Source of the DNA: Bacteroidota bacterium
Lineage (GTDB): Bacteria; Bacteroidota; Bacteroidia; Bacteroidales; WCHB1-69
Length of the DNA stretch: 64,000 nt
Assembly: GCA_009786185.1 (NCBI GenBank)
Contig: WQTS01000140.1
Coordinates: forward strand, 17,840 to 81,839
Reading direction: 5' to 3'
In this document: positions 39,468 to 48,520 of the stretch, one piece after another
How the letters are laid out: each line of letters starts with the position of its first letter
Numbering within the stretch: position 1 is the stretch's first letter
The notes under the pieces: generated by a model
What the model saw: only the letters and a program-made list of their open reading frames with translations
Databases searched by the model: none
Told to the model about the DNA's origin: nothing
Made by a program: the position numbers and the translations under genes

Positions 39468-41423
39468 TTATTTTACGACTTTAAAGGTGTTTATTTGTCC
39501 ATTGGTTTGAATTTTAACAAAATAGATTCCTTTTGCTAAGCGACTTACATCAACGGAGGGTTGATTATAAGCAGTAGCAAGCACTTGGCCGGCAATAGAA
39601 ATAATCTCCAATTTATCATAGGCACCCGTTACATATAATTTATTTTGTACAGGATTTGGGGCAACAGAAACGGCAGTTTTGTTTGCTTCATTAATGCCTA
39701 CAATTAATCTGAAAGTTACATGAATGGTATAATCTTTATCCACTTCAGAGAATACGTATTCGGTAACTTTTTCCAATCCCATAGGTTCATCGTTAATATA
39801 TACCTCTTCTACTTCATAATCGGGATCAGGAGTAAATGTATAGGTAGCACTTTCACCTTCTTCATATACTGTTTCGCCTGCCGGAGAAATGATGCCATTT
39901 TCTCCTGCAGTTGCTGTAATTGTAAATGTAGGGGAAGGGGGAGTGCCTACAGGTACCGCTACTCTAAGTATGGTGCCAAATTGCCCATTGTGAGTGTAAA
40001 GATTTTCTCCGGCAGAATTTACTATTCTAATTCTCTCGCCTCCTCCTGTAATTCCATCGCCGTACATGTCAAGTATTTCAACTCTATAACAACCTTCTGT
40101 TGTAGGAGTAAAATTAAATTCTCTGGTTCCACCTGTTGAAAACCAATTAGATTGTATAAGAATGGTTCCATCCGGTTTGAAGATTTTGAAAGCAGTTTCA
40201 CTAAAATACTGGTCACATTGAATAATCAATTTCATATCCATATCGCCGTTTTGTGCAACTTCTTTTTTGTAATTCATATTCTTCGTTAATGGGGTAACCG
40301 TTTCATTATTAACTTTCACTAAATCTACTATAATGTTTTGGGTTTGGTTTGGTTGAACTTCCACCGGAACAAGTATAGTTTCAATAGCAATAGGGTTGAT
40401 TGTTCCGTTATTCCACACATAAGTATGAGGTGTAGCACCGGCAACAGAATAAGAGAACTCTAAAGAGGTAATAGGAGTTTCTCCTGCATTTTTAATTTTA
40501 ACAGAAGCGGCAACCTCATTTGAGCAATCGACCGGTAATACAACTAATTCGGTAAATCTTGGATTAGTGGCAGGTAAATTCACATAAGTAAGTGTTGCTT
40601 CTGTTCCCGTAATAATTGTTTTTTGGTTTTCAGCCATAAAAACAAGGATTTCAATATCATCTAATTCAATAGGTATATTGTTCACATGTGCCGGAATATC
40701 ATATTCAATAGTATGAGTCCAAAATGAGCCGGTGGTTGTAGGCGTAACATCCATGCCCCATTGACCGGTAATTAGATCGCGAAGCATGTGCATGTGTCTA
40801 TAGCGAGGGTATGGCGGAGTCGGAGGAACATATCCTTCAAATACCACCATATCCATAAATAATCCGAGTCCATCTTGAGGACCCAATATATTATTTTGCA
40901 ATAATGCTACATTTAACTTGTTTGTACTTTCGGTAGCATTTCCTGTGTAATAAGCTTCAACCAAAAGGGTTAATTTTCTTGTTTCCCAGTTAATGGTTCC
41001 TTGAGCAGCTACGTTAACAGGCGAGGCATCGGCAATAACAGCATTAGCAGCACTTGTCCATTGCCCTCTGTTGAGCATGGCTGAGCCTCTGTTGACTGTT
41101 CCACATGGGTAACCGGAGATAGTATACTGACCCGCTAACCCATTTCCCCATGGGGTAGTATAAAGAGGAGCTGTAGTAGCAAATGAACCTTGATGAATAT
41201 TAATCGCATAAGCGCGTCCGGGATTATTTGTTGTAATTACATTAGCAATTCTATGCCCATCAGGACACCACTGGCATCTCCAGCCGGTGTATTCTTCTAT
41301 AATAGCGTTTCTGTTGGAAGGCTCGGTTGACACAATGGTTTGTGCAAATAAAGTTGCCGAAAAGCAAGCAATTAAAAAGAAAGATAAAAATTTTTTCATA
41401 ATGATATTTTTTAAATTAAACAT
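39468..41423 (-). CDS. Omp28-like secreted protein with T9SS sorting domain
   Basis: RNAIIEEYTGWRCQWCPDGHRIANVI (thioredoxin-like Omp28 motif) and C-terminal VSVAPNPVQNKLYVTGAYDKLEI...GIYFVKIQTNGQINTFKVVK. Confidence 0.85.
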   Translation of the reverse strand: MFNLKNIIMKKFLSFFLIACFSATLFAQTIVSTEPSNRNAIIEEYTGWRCQWCPDGHRIANVITTNNPGRAYAINIHQGSFATTAPLYTTPWGNGLAGQYTISGYPCGTVNRGSAMLNRGQWTSAANAVIADASPVNVAAQGTINWETRKLTLLVEAYYTGNATESTNKLNVALLQNNILGPQDGLGLFMDMVVFEGYVPPTPPYPRYRHMHMLRDLITGQWGMDVTPTTTGSFWTHTIEYDIPAHVNNIPIELDDIEILVFMAENQKTIITGTEATLTYVNLPATNPRFTELVVLPVDCSNEVAASVKIKNAGETPITSLEFSYSVAGATPHTYVWNNGTINPIAIETILVPVEVQPNQTQNIIVDLVKVNNETVTPLTKNMNYKKEVAQNGDMDMKLIIQCDQYFSETAFKIFKPDGTILIQSNWFSTGGTREFNFTPTTEGCYRVEILDMYGDGITGGGERIRIVNSAGENLYTHNGQFGTILRVAVPVGTPPSPTFTITATAGENGIISPAGETVYEEGESATYTFTPDPDYEVEEVYINDEPMGLEKVTEYVFSEVDKDYTIHVTFRLIVGINEANKTAVSVAPNPVQNKLYVTGAYDKLEIISIAGQVLATAYNQPSVDVSRLAKGIYFVKIQTNGQINTFKVVK

Positions 41424-41682
41424 TAATTAATGGCTGCAAATGTATAAAAAAATATTGCTGTAATATCCTTTTTTCTAAATAAACATGAAAAAAGAGGATA
41501 ACTTATCAAAAATACTCGTTTTGGGAGTTTTTCAGAGTCAGGCGATTCTTGCAATATTTTTTGTATCCGGCATATTCATCCTTTTTTCATATTTTTGCCC
41601 CAATTATTAACCATATAGATATTGTTTATGACATAACAAATTGAATTTTAATAACTAGTAAAAAGCGCTTTTGCTTTTATTA

Positions 41683-41789
41683 TGTCTTTGAAAACTACCA
41701 AATTCAAAAAGGCTCCCGGAATAATACGAAACGCCATTTGGCGTGGGATATTTATTTGGGAGCCGGGTATTGGTAGTACCTCAAAGACA
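41683..41789. repeat. 107-nt interrupted long hairpin upstream of an HTH gene
   Basis: Nested paired blocks TGTCTTTGA/TCAAAGACA, ACTACCAA/TTGGTAGT, GGCTCCC/GGGAGCC and apical ACGCCA-TT-TGGCGT. Confidence 0.85.
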
Positions 41790-41835
41790 GATAAATATAA
41801 TCTCACGCTTTTCTATTTCTATGGCGATAAAATAA

Positions 41836-42075
41836 ATGAAAAACTACCATATACATATAGGTGAACTGATACTGCAAAAATTAAAAAAAGAAAAACGTTC
41901 AGTGGCATGGCTTGCCGGTGAAGTTTTCATAGATCCGAGCAATCTTCGCAAAGTATTGAAAAAGAAATCTATGGATACCTCATTGCTTCAACGTATTTCC
42001 AAAGCATTGCAATATAATTTTTTCTATCATTATACAGATATTGTTTTTGAAGATGAAACAGGCAATATGCGGTGA
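41836..42075 (+). CDS. Small XRE-like HTH DNA-binding protein
   Basis: SVAWLAGEVFIDPSNLRKVLKKKSMDTSLLQRISKALQYNFF. Confidence 0.7.
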   Translation: MKNYHIHIGELILQKLKKEKRSVAWLAGEVFIDPSNLRKVLKKKSMDTSLLQRISKALQYNFFYHYTDIVFEDETGNMR

Positions 42076-42092
42076 CGTTATCATGGATATTA

Positions 42093-42238
42093 CCTTCGCT
42101 TATCCGCAATAAGCGAACAAATCCAAATTCCTTTTCCACTTGTGGAAAAGGTGGCAGACGGCGGCTACAATTACTGTTTTGTACTCGGAAATTTTCTGCC
42201 GCCGGATGACGGAAAAGGCATGTCAAAAATAATTCCTT
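42093..42238 (+). repeat. Left copy of ~146-bp inverted repeat flanking the DUF559-like gene
   Basis: CCTTCGCTTATCCGC...CCTTTTCCACTTGTGGAAAAGGTGGCAGACGGCGG...CGCCGGATGACGGAAAAGGCATGTCAAAAATAATTCCTT; inverted counterpart at 42713-42857. Confidence 0.9.
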
Positions 42239-42246
42239 ATTAAAAA

Positions 42247-42648
42247 CTAACTATACTCTGCAATAATAAAATCCTTCAACCCCTCCATAATCCAAGAAAG
42301 ATTTTTCTTCACTTCGATATCCGGTATTTTATAGACAAGCAACCCTAATGATTTAAAAAACTCTTCTCTCTTAAAATCATATTCTTCTTTGTAATTATGC
42401 GATGAGCCGTCAATTTCAATAACTAAACTTAATGAAGGCACGTAGAAATCAACGATATAATTACCTATAATTTTTTGACGATTAAAATTAATCCCAAAAA
42501 ACTTTCCTTTATGTACCTGCTTCCAAAATAGCACTTCGGATAAAATTCCTGCACATCTGTTGTTTTTAGAAAAATGGATTAAATCCCTGTTTTTAGGAAG
42601 ATTATTTGTAAATCTCGGTTTAATGATTTTGTTTTCAATAATAGTCAT
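42247..42648 (-). CDS. DUF559 (Vsr-like/restriction endonuclease-like fold) protein
   Basis: LSEVLFWKQVHKGKFFGINFNRQKIIGNYIVDFYVPSLSLVIEIDGSSHNYKEEYDFKREEFFKSLGLLVYKI, with the VDFYxPxxxLxIEIDGxxH motif. Confidence 0.88.
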   Translation of the reverse strand: MTIIENKIIKPRFTNNLPKNRDLIHFSKNNRCAGILSEVLFWKQVHKGKFFGINFNRQKIIGNYIVDFYVPSLSLVIEIDGSSHNYKEEYDFKREEFFKSLGLLVYKIPDIEVKKNLSWIMEGLKDFIIAEYS

Positions 42649-42712
42649 AATAGTTATTTGAGTAAGTTTTAGTAAAAATTAACAACGGTGAAATGAATAC
42701 ATTGTTTTTTAC

Positions 42713-42857
42713 AAGGAATTATTTTTGATATGCCTTTTCCGTCATCCGGCGAACACAATGATGTGCGCTAAGCAAAGGTGAGGCACCGCCGTCTGCCACC
42801 TTTTCCACAAGTGGAAAAGGAATTTGTATTTGTTCGCTTATCGCGGATAAGCGAAGG
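42713..42857 (-). repeat. Right (inverted) copy of the ~146-bp repeat
   Basis: Reverse complement matches 42093-42238 over both flanks; central 34-35 nt divergent. Confidence 0.9.
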
Positions 42858-42980
42858 TTAAGGTTTTTCTATGTATCAGATTTTATAAACCTTCCGAAAC
42901 ATGACCGGGCATTGCCACTGTTCTCTCTTTTTATATCGGGTAAAATTTGCCGTATATTCGGGTAGGATTTGCCATATAAT

Positions 42981-43013
42981 TTTGATATTCAATTCATTTG
43001 AACTGTAATTTTG
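42981..43013 (+). promoter_or_regulatory. Bacteroidota promoter TTTG-N21-TAATTTTG
   Basis: -33 TTTG 42981-42984, -7 TAATTTTG 43006-43013, upstream of ORF 43050. Confidence 0.6.
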
Positions 43014-43049
43014 CCGCGGAAAACATTATTAATCTAATATCAAATTATT

Positions 43050-44360
43050 ATGAAAAAAACAATTTTTATTTTCTTTTTTGGCGCGCTCTTTTTGGGAGTA
43101 AATGCGCAACTTTCAACGCCTAACCCATGGACCTTATCGGGAAATGCGAATACCTCATCTTCTAATTTTCTCGGCACCACCGATGCTAAGCCCATCATTT
43201 TTAAAACGGATAACATTGAGCGTATGCGCCTACTACAAGATAAGACATTTTTAGGAATAGGGGTTCCGAATCCTAATGCTACATTACATATTCACGATAA
43301 TTCTATGTCCGATACAAATACTTATAGCACTACTAGTAGGATAATGCAAATGACAAATGATTTCACGGGTAGCGGCCCATGGAACGGGTTTAATATTTAT
43401 TTTATTGATAGGTACAAAGGCATTAGTTTTCAGCAACAAGAGCAAGCCAATTTCTATCTTGAAGGACCCGGTGGCGGTTTAACAATCGCTCCCGATGGCA
43501 ATGTTGGGGTGGGTTTATCGAATTTTGATTCTCCTCAAGCCAAATTAGATGTTGATGGTTCATTTAAGGCACAAAGCGCTGCTATTGTTGGTACACTAAC
43601 TGCGAATACGCTGAACGCGCAAACGGCAACTCTCGCAGGTGCTTTAAGTGCACGAAGCGCAAATATTACAACTACACTGACTGCGAATGCTTTGAATGCA
43701 CAAACAGCAACTCTCACAGGGGCTTTAAGTGCGCAAAGCGCGAATATTACCAATACTCTAACTGCGAATGCACTGAATGCGCAAACGGCAACGCTCACAG
43801 GTGCTTTAGGTGCGCAAAGCGCAAATATTACCAATACTCTAACTGCGAATGCATTGAATGCACAAACGGCAACGCTCACAGGTGCTTTAGGTGCGCAAAG
43901 CGCAAATATTACCAATACTCTAACTGCGAATGCGCTGAATGCACAAACGGCAACTCTCACAGGTACTTTAAGTACACAAAGCGCGAATATTACCAATACT
44001 CTAACTGCGAATGCGCTGAATGCACAAACGGCAACGATTAACGGTACAGCTACCACAAATAATTTAAGAGTTAATAATTTGCTGTGTGCCAAAGAAATAA
44101 AAGTTCAAATTGCCTCCTGCTGGCCTGATTATGTGTTTTCTAAAGATTATAAACTACCAACTTTGAATGAAGTAGAGCAGTTTATTACCGAAAACCAGCA
44201 CCTTCCCAATGTGCCATCTGCCGCAAAAGTGGAAATCAACGGAGTTAATTTAGGCGAAATGAATGCAATACTTCTTCTAAAAGTGGAAGAACTTACGCTG
44301 TATATTATTCAAATGCAAAAACAAATAGATGAATTAAAACAAACGAAAGGAGGTAAGTAA
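43050..44360 (+). CDS. Secreted tail-fibre-like repeat protein with six 27-aa repeats
   Basis: Signal peptide; repeats LTANALNAQTATLTGALSAQSANITNT; C-terminus PTLNEVEQFITENQHLPNVPSAAKVEINGVNLGEMNAILLLKVEELTLYIIQMQKQIDELK as in Bacteroidota tail-fibre-like proteins. Confidence 0.75.
   Translation: MKKTIFIFFFGALFLGVNAQLSTPNPWTLSGNANTSSSNFLGTTDAKPIIFKTDNIERMRLLQDKTFLGIGVPNPNATLHIHDNSMSDTNTYSTTSRIMQMTNDFTGSGPWNGFNIYFIDRYKGISFQQQEQANFYLEGPGGGLTIAPDGNVGVGLSNFDSPQAKLDVDGSFKAQSAAIVGTLTANTLNAQTATLAGALSARSANITTTLTANALNAQTATLTGALSAQSANITNTLTANALNAQTATLTGALGAQSANITNTLTANALNAQTATLTGALGAQSANITNTLTANALNAQTATLTGTLSTQSANITNTLTANALNAQTATINGTATTNNLRVNNLLCAKEIKVQIASCWPDYVFSKDYKLPTLNEVEQFITENQHLPNVPSAAKVEINGVNLGEMNAILLLKVEELTLYIIQMQKQIDELKQTKGGK
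43590..44043 (+). repeat. 81-bp tandem repeat, six units (last partial)
   Basis: CT(A/G)ACTGCGAA... unit starts at 43596, 43677, 43758, 43839, 43920, 44001. Confidence 0.9.
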
Positions 44361-46540
44361 TGAGAAAAATAGCAATTATTATTTATTTTCTTTCATTATT
44401 TCTTTTTACGAAAGGACAGGATATTTGGTATGTATATCAAGAGTTTTCTCCTTTAGATCCCACAAGAGGTTTTGATGAATGGAAAAAGAATGTTATTTAT
44501 AATGAAGATATTACATATTATTTACTTGAAAGAGGGAGAGATAATAATAATATCTGGGAATGGCGAACAGAAGACTATAAATTCAAATATAAAAATATCC
44601 CTATTGAATATGCTATTCTAAAAGTACACTATGAGAATGACAGAGTCAGGTTTATTAATGGAGAGTTTTTTAAAGAAGCAAGTTTTCAAGGTTTAGATGC
44701 ACGTGCTTCTATAACAGAGGCCTTCGCTTTAGAAAAAGCAAAAGAATATATTGGAGCAGAACAATATATTTGGGAAAGCAGCGAACATAGATATTTGGAG
44801 CTAACAGAGCAGGAATATTTAAAGAAACCACCAAGAGGCGAATTAATTATTTGTAAAAACTACATGGACACGGCAAGTACAAAACTTTCGTTAGCCTATA
44901 AATTTGAAATTTATGCAACCATCCCACATTCAAAAGATTACGTTTATGTAGATGCGCATACAGGCAGTATTATTCATGTGAATTCTTTAATAAGAGGAGC
45001 TACTGGGTTTGCAGAAACAAGATATTCTTACACACAAGAGATTTCCACCAAACACAACGGTCAGCATTATATACTACGAGATGATAGTAGAGGTAATGGA
45101 ATAGAAACTTACAATTTAAGAAAAGGGACAGACCTCTCAACAGCAATTGATTTTTTTAGCTTCGATAACTATTGGCTAAAAGCAGACTTTCATAATGCAA
45201 ATAAAGACGATGCTGCCTTGGATGCACACTGGGGCGCTATGGTGAGTTATGATTATTTTAAGAATAGGCATGGTAGAAACAGTTATGATGGCTATGGAGG
45301 AAAAATAAAAAGTTATGTTCATTATGGAAATAATTTTAATAATGCCGGTTGGGATAATGCAGCAAAGGTAATGATTTTTGGAGATGGTGACAATGTTTCA
45401 CGTGATGCCCTTACATGCCTTGATATAGTTGCTCATGAGTTTGCGCATGGCGTAACTCAACATACAGCAGGTCTTATCTATCAAGGAGAATCCGGTGCAT
45501 TAAGCGAAAGCATTAGCGATATTTTTGCTGTATGTGTTGAAAACTATGCATGTACTAAAAACTATATTTGTAAGCCATTCATTGGTCTTTGGTCAATTGG
45601 AGAAGATATAACTCTACAAAGTACAGCTATGCGATATTTATGGGCTCCAATTTTAGGGGGACAGCCAAGTATATACAAAGGACCTCTTTGGCATTCCGGA
45701 AGTAGTGACAATGGAGGAGTACATACGAATAGCGGTGTATTTAATTTTTGGTTTTATCTTTTAACCAATGGTGGCTCCGGAATCAATGGAAATATTCCAT
45801 TTTCGATAACCGGAATAGGAATAGAGAAAGCGGAGAAATTAGTTTATAGGAGTTTAACACAATTTTTTACGCCTAATACAATTTATCCGATAGCGGCTTT
45901 GTGGACTTCATTAGCGGCTTTTATACATTTTGGAGCTTGTTCGCCCGAAGTAAAGAGTGTTATAGATGCATGGCGCGCTGTTGGAATAGACCTAATCATG
46001 GCTCCTTATCAAGAGAATTTGATAATAACTCAAACTATACCATCTGGAACAACCATGGCATTTGGAGCCATAAATACGATACAAGCTACAAATATTATTC
46101 AGACAAATGCCAATGTTACTTATCGTGCGGGCGATCAAATTACGCTCAGTCCCGGATTTGAAGTAAAATCCGGTGCAACATTTCATGCATATATTCAACC
46201 TTGTGCATTTATTTCCCGGAACCCACAAGATATATCAAATGCAATAGACAATACAATAGATTCTTTTCATCAAGTAAGTATAGACAATCAAGGAAATGAA
46301 CTCCGACAAAATGTTATATTATATCCTAATCCAACTCATAATTTTGTTCATTTATCTTTTGTTGAAAACAATAAAGAAGCTCATTTATCGGTTTATGATA
46401 TCATGGGAAAAGAATTACTCCGGCAAACAATTACGGACAACAAGCATATTGTGGATTTAAGTTCTTTTCACTCAGGCGTGTTCTTATTTAAAATAACATC
46501 TAACGAATATAATCGTACATTTAAAGTAATAAAACAATAA
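44360..46540 (+). CDS. M4-family (thermolysin-like) metallopeptidase with 3-coathanger stack-like region and T9SS tail
   Basis: VAHEFAHGVTQHTAGLIYQGESGALSESISDIFA; TYRAGDQITLSPGFEVKSGATFHAYI; C-terminal VILYPNPTHNFVHLSF...GVFLFKITSNEYNRTFKVIKQ. Confidence 0.9.
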   Translation: MRKIAIIIYFLSLFLFTKGQDIWYVYQEFSPLDPTRGFDEWKKNVIYNEDITYYLLERGRDNNNIWEWRTEDYKFKYKNIPIEYAILKVHYENDRVRFINGEFFKEASFQGLDARASITEAFALEKAKEYIGAEQYIWESSEHRYLELTEQEYLKKPPRGELIICKNYMDTASTKLSLAYKFEIYATIPHSKDYVYVDAHTGSIIHVNSLIRGATGFAETRYSYTQEISTKHNGQHYILRDDSRGNGIETYNLRKGTDLSTAIDFFSFDNYWLKADFHNANKDDAALDAHWGAMVSYDYFKNRHGRNSYDGYGGKIKSYVHYGNNFNNAGWDNAAKVMIFGDGDNVSRDALTCLDIVAHEFAHGVTQHTAGLIYQGESGALSESISDIFAVCVENYACTKNYICKPFIGLWSIGEDITLQSTAMRYLWAPILGGQPSIYKGPLWHSGSSDNGGVHTNSGVFNFWFYLLTNGGSGINGNIPFSITGIGIEKAEKLVYRSLTQFFTPNTIYPIAALWTSLAAFIHFGACSPEVKSVIDAWRAVGIDLIMAPYQENLIITQTIPSGTTMAFGAINTIQATNIIQTNANVTYRAGDQITLSPGFEVKSGATFHAYIQPCAFISRNPQDISNAIDNTIDSFHQVSIDNQGNELRQNVILYPNPTHNFVHLSFVENNKEAHLSVYDIMGKELLRQTITDNKHIVDLSSFHSGVFLFKITSNEYNRTFKVIKQ

Positions 46541-46546
46541 TATTTT

Positions 46547-46906
46547 ATGAAACAAACAATATGTTTAATAAGCATAGGCATTCTATTCTTTTTTACATCT
46601 TGTGAAAAAGGAGGCAAGGTTTGCAATGTATCAGATCCGCTTACGAATTTGCCATGGCTTTCGGAAATAAAAAACTATCGTGATAGTGGTATCATTTCAT
46701 ATAGCATTTCAAAGGCAATTTTTAAAGATCAAAAAAAAGGAAAGAGAATAGAGGGATTTGTTGTTAGTGATCTACATTTTTATGATGGTATGACTGTTTA
46801 TTACAATTGTTCGGGCAAAATACTATGTTATGTTGGAGGAATTTCAGGATTTATGTGTAACGACTATGAGATGATAAAAAGTGAAGTTATCTATGTCGGT
46901 GAATAG
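46547..46906 (+). CDS. Small hypothetical lipoprotein
   Basis: Lipobox FFTSC; directly follows the M4 peptidase gene. Confidence 0.5.
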   Translation: MKQTICLISIGILFFFTSCEKGGKVCNVSDPLTNLPWLSEIKNYRDSGIISYSISKAIFKDQKKGKRIEGFVVSDLHFYDGMTVYYNCSGKILCYVGGISGFMCNDYEMIKSEVIYVGE

Positions 46907-47093
46907 ACCAAGAAAAGACTGTGATATTTTAAAAATTTCGAGGCCTTTGCAAGGCGATTGTACAGCACAACAGCTTGGCTGTTAATATTTTAACACAAAA
47001 CATGGTTTTTGCAAAGGTCTTAATGCAAATCGGCATCTACATCATCTCACTAATTTTTAAAGATAAAATTTTAACCTCAAAATTTGCAGTGCT

Positions 47094-47687
47094 ATGAAAT
47101 ACCGCTTTTTGCTATTAATTATTTTTATAGGAAGTAATTTTGGAATGTTTGCGCAGGAATCTCAAAAAAAACATTTTTCCCCTGAATTTAAAGTATCTTT
47201 TCACATTCGTAATGGTGGACTTATGCAAGTACAAGATCTGTTTGGATTTGGAGTAGGGATATCTAATGCTTTCTTTAATCAAAAAAGATGCAATTTAATA
47301 GTCGGCTTAGAGTATAATGGTTTATTTAGACAACCATCATTTGCTCAGGAATTTGAATCTTTTTACAATTTTATTGGTATTCCTGTAAATGTTCGCGTAA
47401 ATTTTGGTAAAAAAGTAAAGTTTTTTATTGAAGCGGGCGCTTTCTTTGAACCTGTTGTTTTTGAAAAACGTAAATTTACTGAAAAGGGCACTATTATTGA
47501 AAGGGAAACTATTGTATATAAGCCGGATTTTGGTATTTCGGGAGGTGTGGGTTTGCGAATTCCTGTCAAAAAATATGAAATATTAATAAAAAGCGATTAT
47601 AAATGGGGGTTGAGAAGCACCTTTGATAGATCTTTTATTGCTTCCTATAATCAATATTGGCGTTTGGCGGTTGGTTTTAAGATATAA
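47094..47687 (+). CDS. Outer-membrane beta-barrel protein (PorT-like)
   Basis: Signal peptide; FSPEFKVSFHIRNGG...ISGGVGLRIPVKKYEILIKSDYKWGL...WRLAVGFKI. Confidence 0.65.
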   Translation: MKYRFLLLIIFIGSNFGMFAQESQKKHFSPEFKVSFHIRNGGLMQVQDLFGFGVGISNAFFNQKRCNLIVGLEYNGLFRQPSFAQEFESFYNFIGIPVNVRVNFGKKVKFFIEAGAFFEPVVFEKRKFTEKGTIIERETIVYKPDFGISGGVGLRIPVKKYEILIKSDYKWGLRSTFDRSFIASYNQYWRLAVGFKI

Positions 47688-47749
47688 CCAAAATATCGAA
47701 AAACTGAATTTCCAAAAGTAGAGGAAATATTAACCAAAAACAATATAAT

Positions 47750-48417
47750 ATGAAAAAACTTTTATCATCTCCGTAATCACCTTCCTTGCCCTAAATGCAA
47801 ACGCCCAGTGGTTTATTGCAGGGTCAATCGGCATTAATGTAAATGATTTTAAAGAAACAACAACAAGGGATAACATCGAACGAATAGACCACAGAACTGA
47901 AATGGGGTTTTCAATAGCGCCAAAAGCAGGCTATTATTTTAATGAGAAACTTGCCGCGGGCTTGAGTTTATCAGTTGGACCAAATTTTTTGATTTACGCC
48001 GATAAAGGTAATAAGCTCAAACAATATGCTGTAACTTGGAGAGTTTTTCCATTCGCCAGGTATTCTGTATTTACTTACAAGAAATTTTCTATTATATTGG
48101 AAGGAAGAACCGGTGTGGGCAGTGATCACTATTTTTCGAAATTAAATGATGAGAAAACAGAAAAAATAAGTACAACATTAGCAATTGGCGTTCTTAACGT
48201 TACACCTATATTAGGATTTAATTTAACAGATCGTATTCAAGTAGAGGCTGGATTGCACTTCCTCAACCTCGGATATAATATTGATATGACAAAGAAGGAA
48301 GAGAACTGGTACCAATCTAAAGCAAGAATCACTAAGCACGATTTTAATATCGGTTTTAATTCTTCCAGCATCCTCGTGATGACACACTTACAGTTTGGTG
48401 TCATTTATAAATTTTAA
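47750..48417 (+). pseudogene. Outer-membrane beta-barrel protein with frameshift in poly-A tract after the start codon
   Basis: ATG at 47750 + A6 reads MKKLLSSP*; one extra A gives MKKTFIISVITFLALNANAQWFIAGSIGINVN..., continuous with ORF 47902-48417. Confidence 0.7.
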
Positions 48418-48486
48418 CTATAAGACCAGCGCTGTATTCACACAAAAGATGCTGATCCGGCGTTATATCAAAAATCAAAATTTTCC

Positions 48487-48494
48487 TATCTTTG
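48487..48494 (+). promoter_or_regulatory. Bacteroidota -7 box TATCTTTG
   Basis: TAnnTTTG upstream of the 48521 acyl-CoA ligase. Confidence 0.45.
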
Positions 48495-48520
48495 TGCCCT
48501 TAATATTTAGTTGCTAAATT

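Noticed and set aside
41682-41864. 60-aa ORF 41682-41864 (+)
   Set aside because: Coincides with the long hairpin; peptide has no coding-like features and overlaps the HTH start.
43590-44043. Regularly spaced repeat that could suggest a CRISPR array
   Set aside because: 81-bp contiguous tandem units with no unique spacers, in frame within a signal-peptide protein; no cas genes in the window.
43535-44092. 185-aa minus-strand ORF with repetitive AVCAFSAFAVRVLVIFALCA sequence
   Set aside because: Exact antisense of the 81-bp tandem-repeat coding region; its openness follows from the repeat composition. No independent signals of translation.
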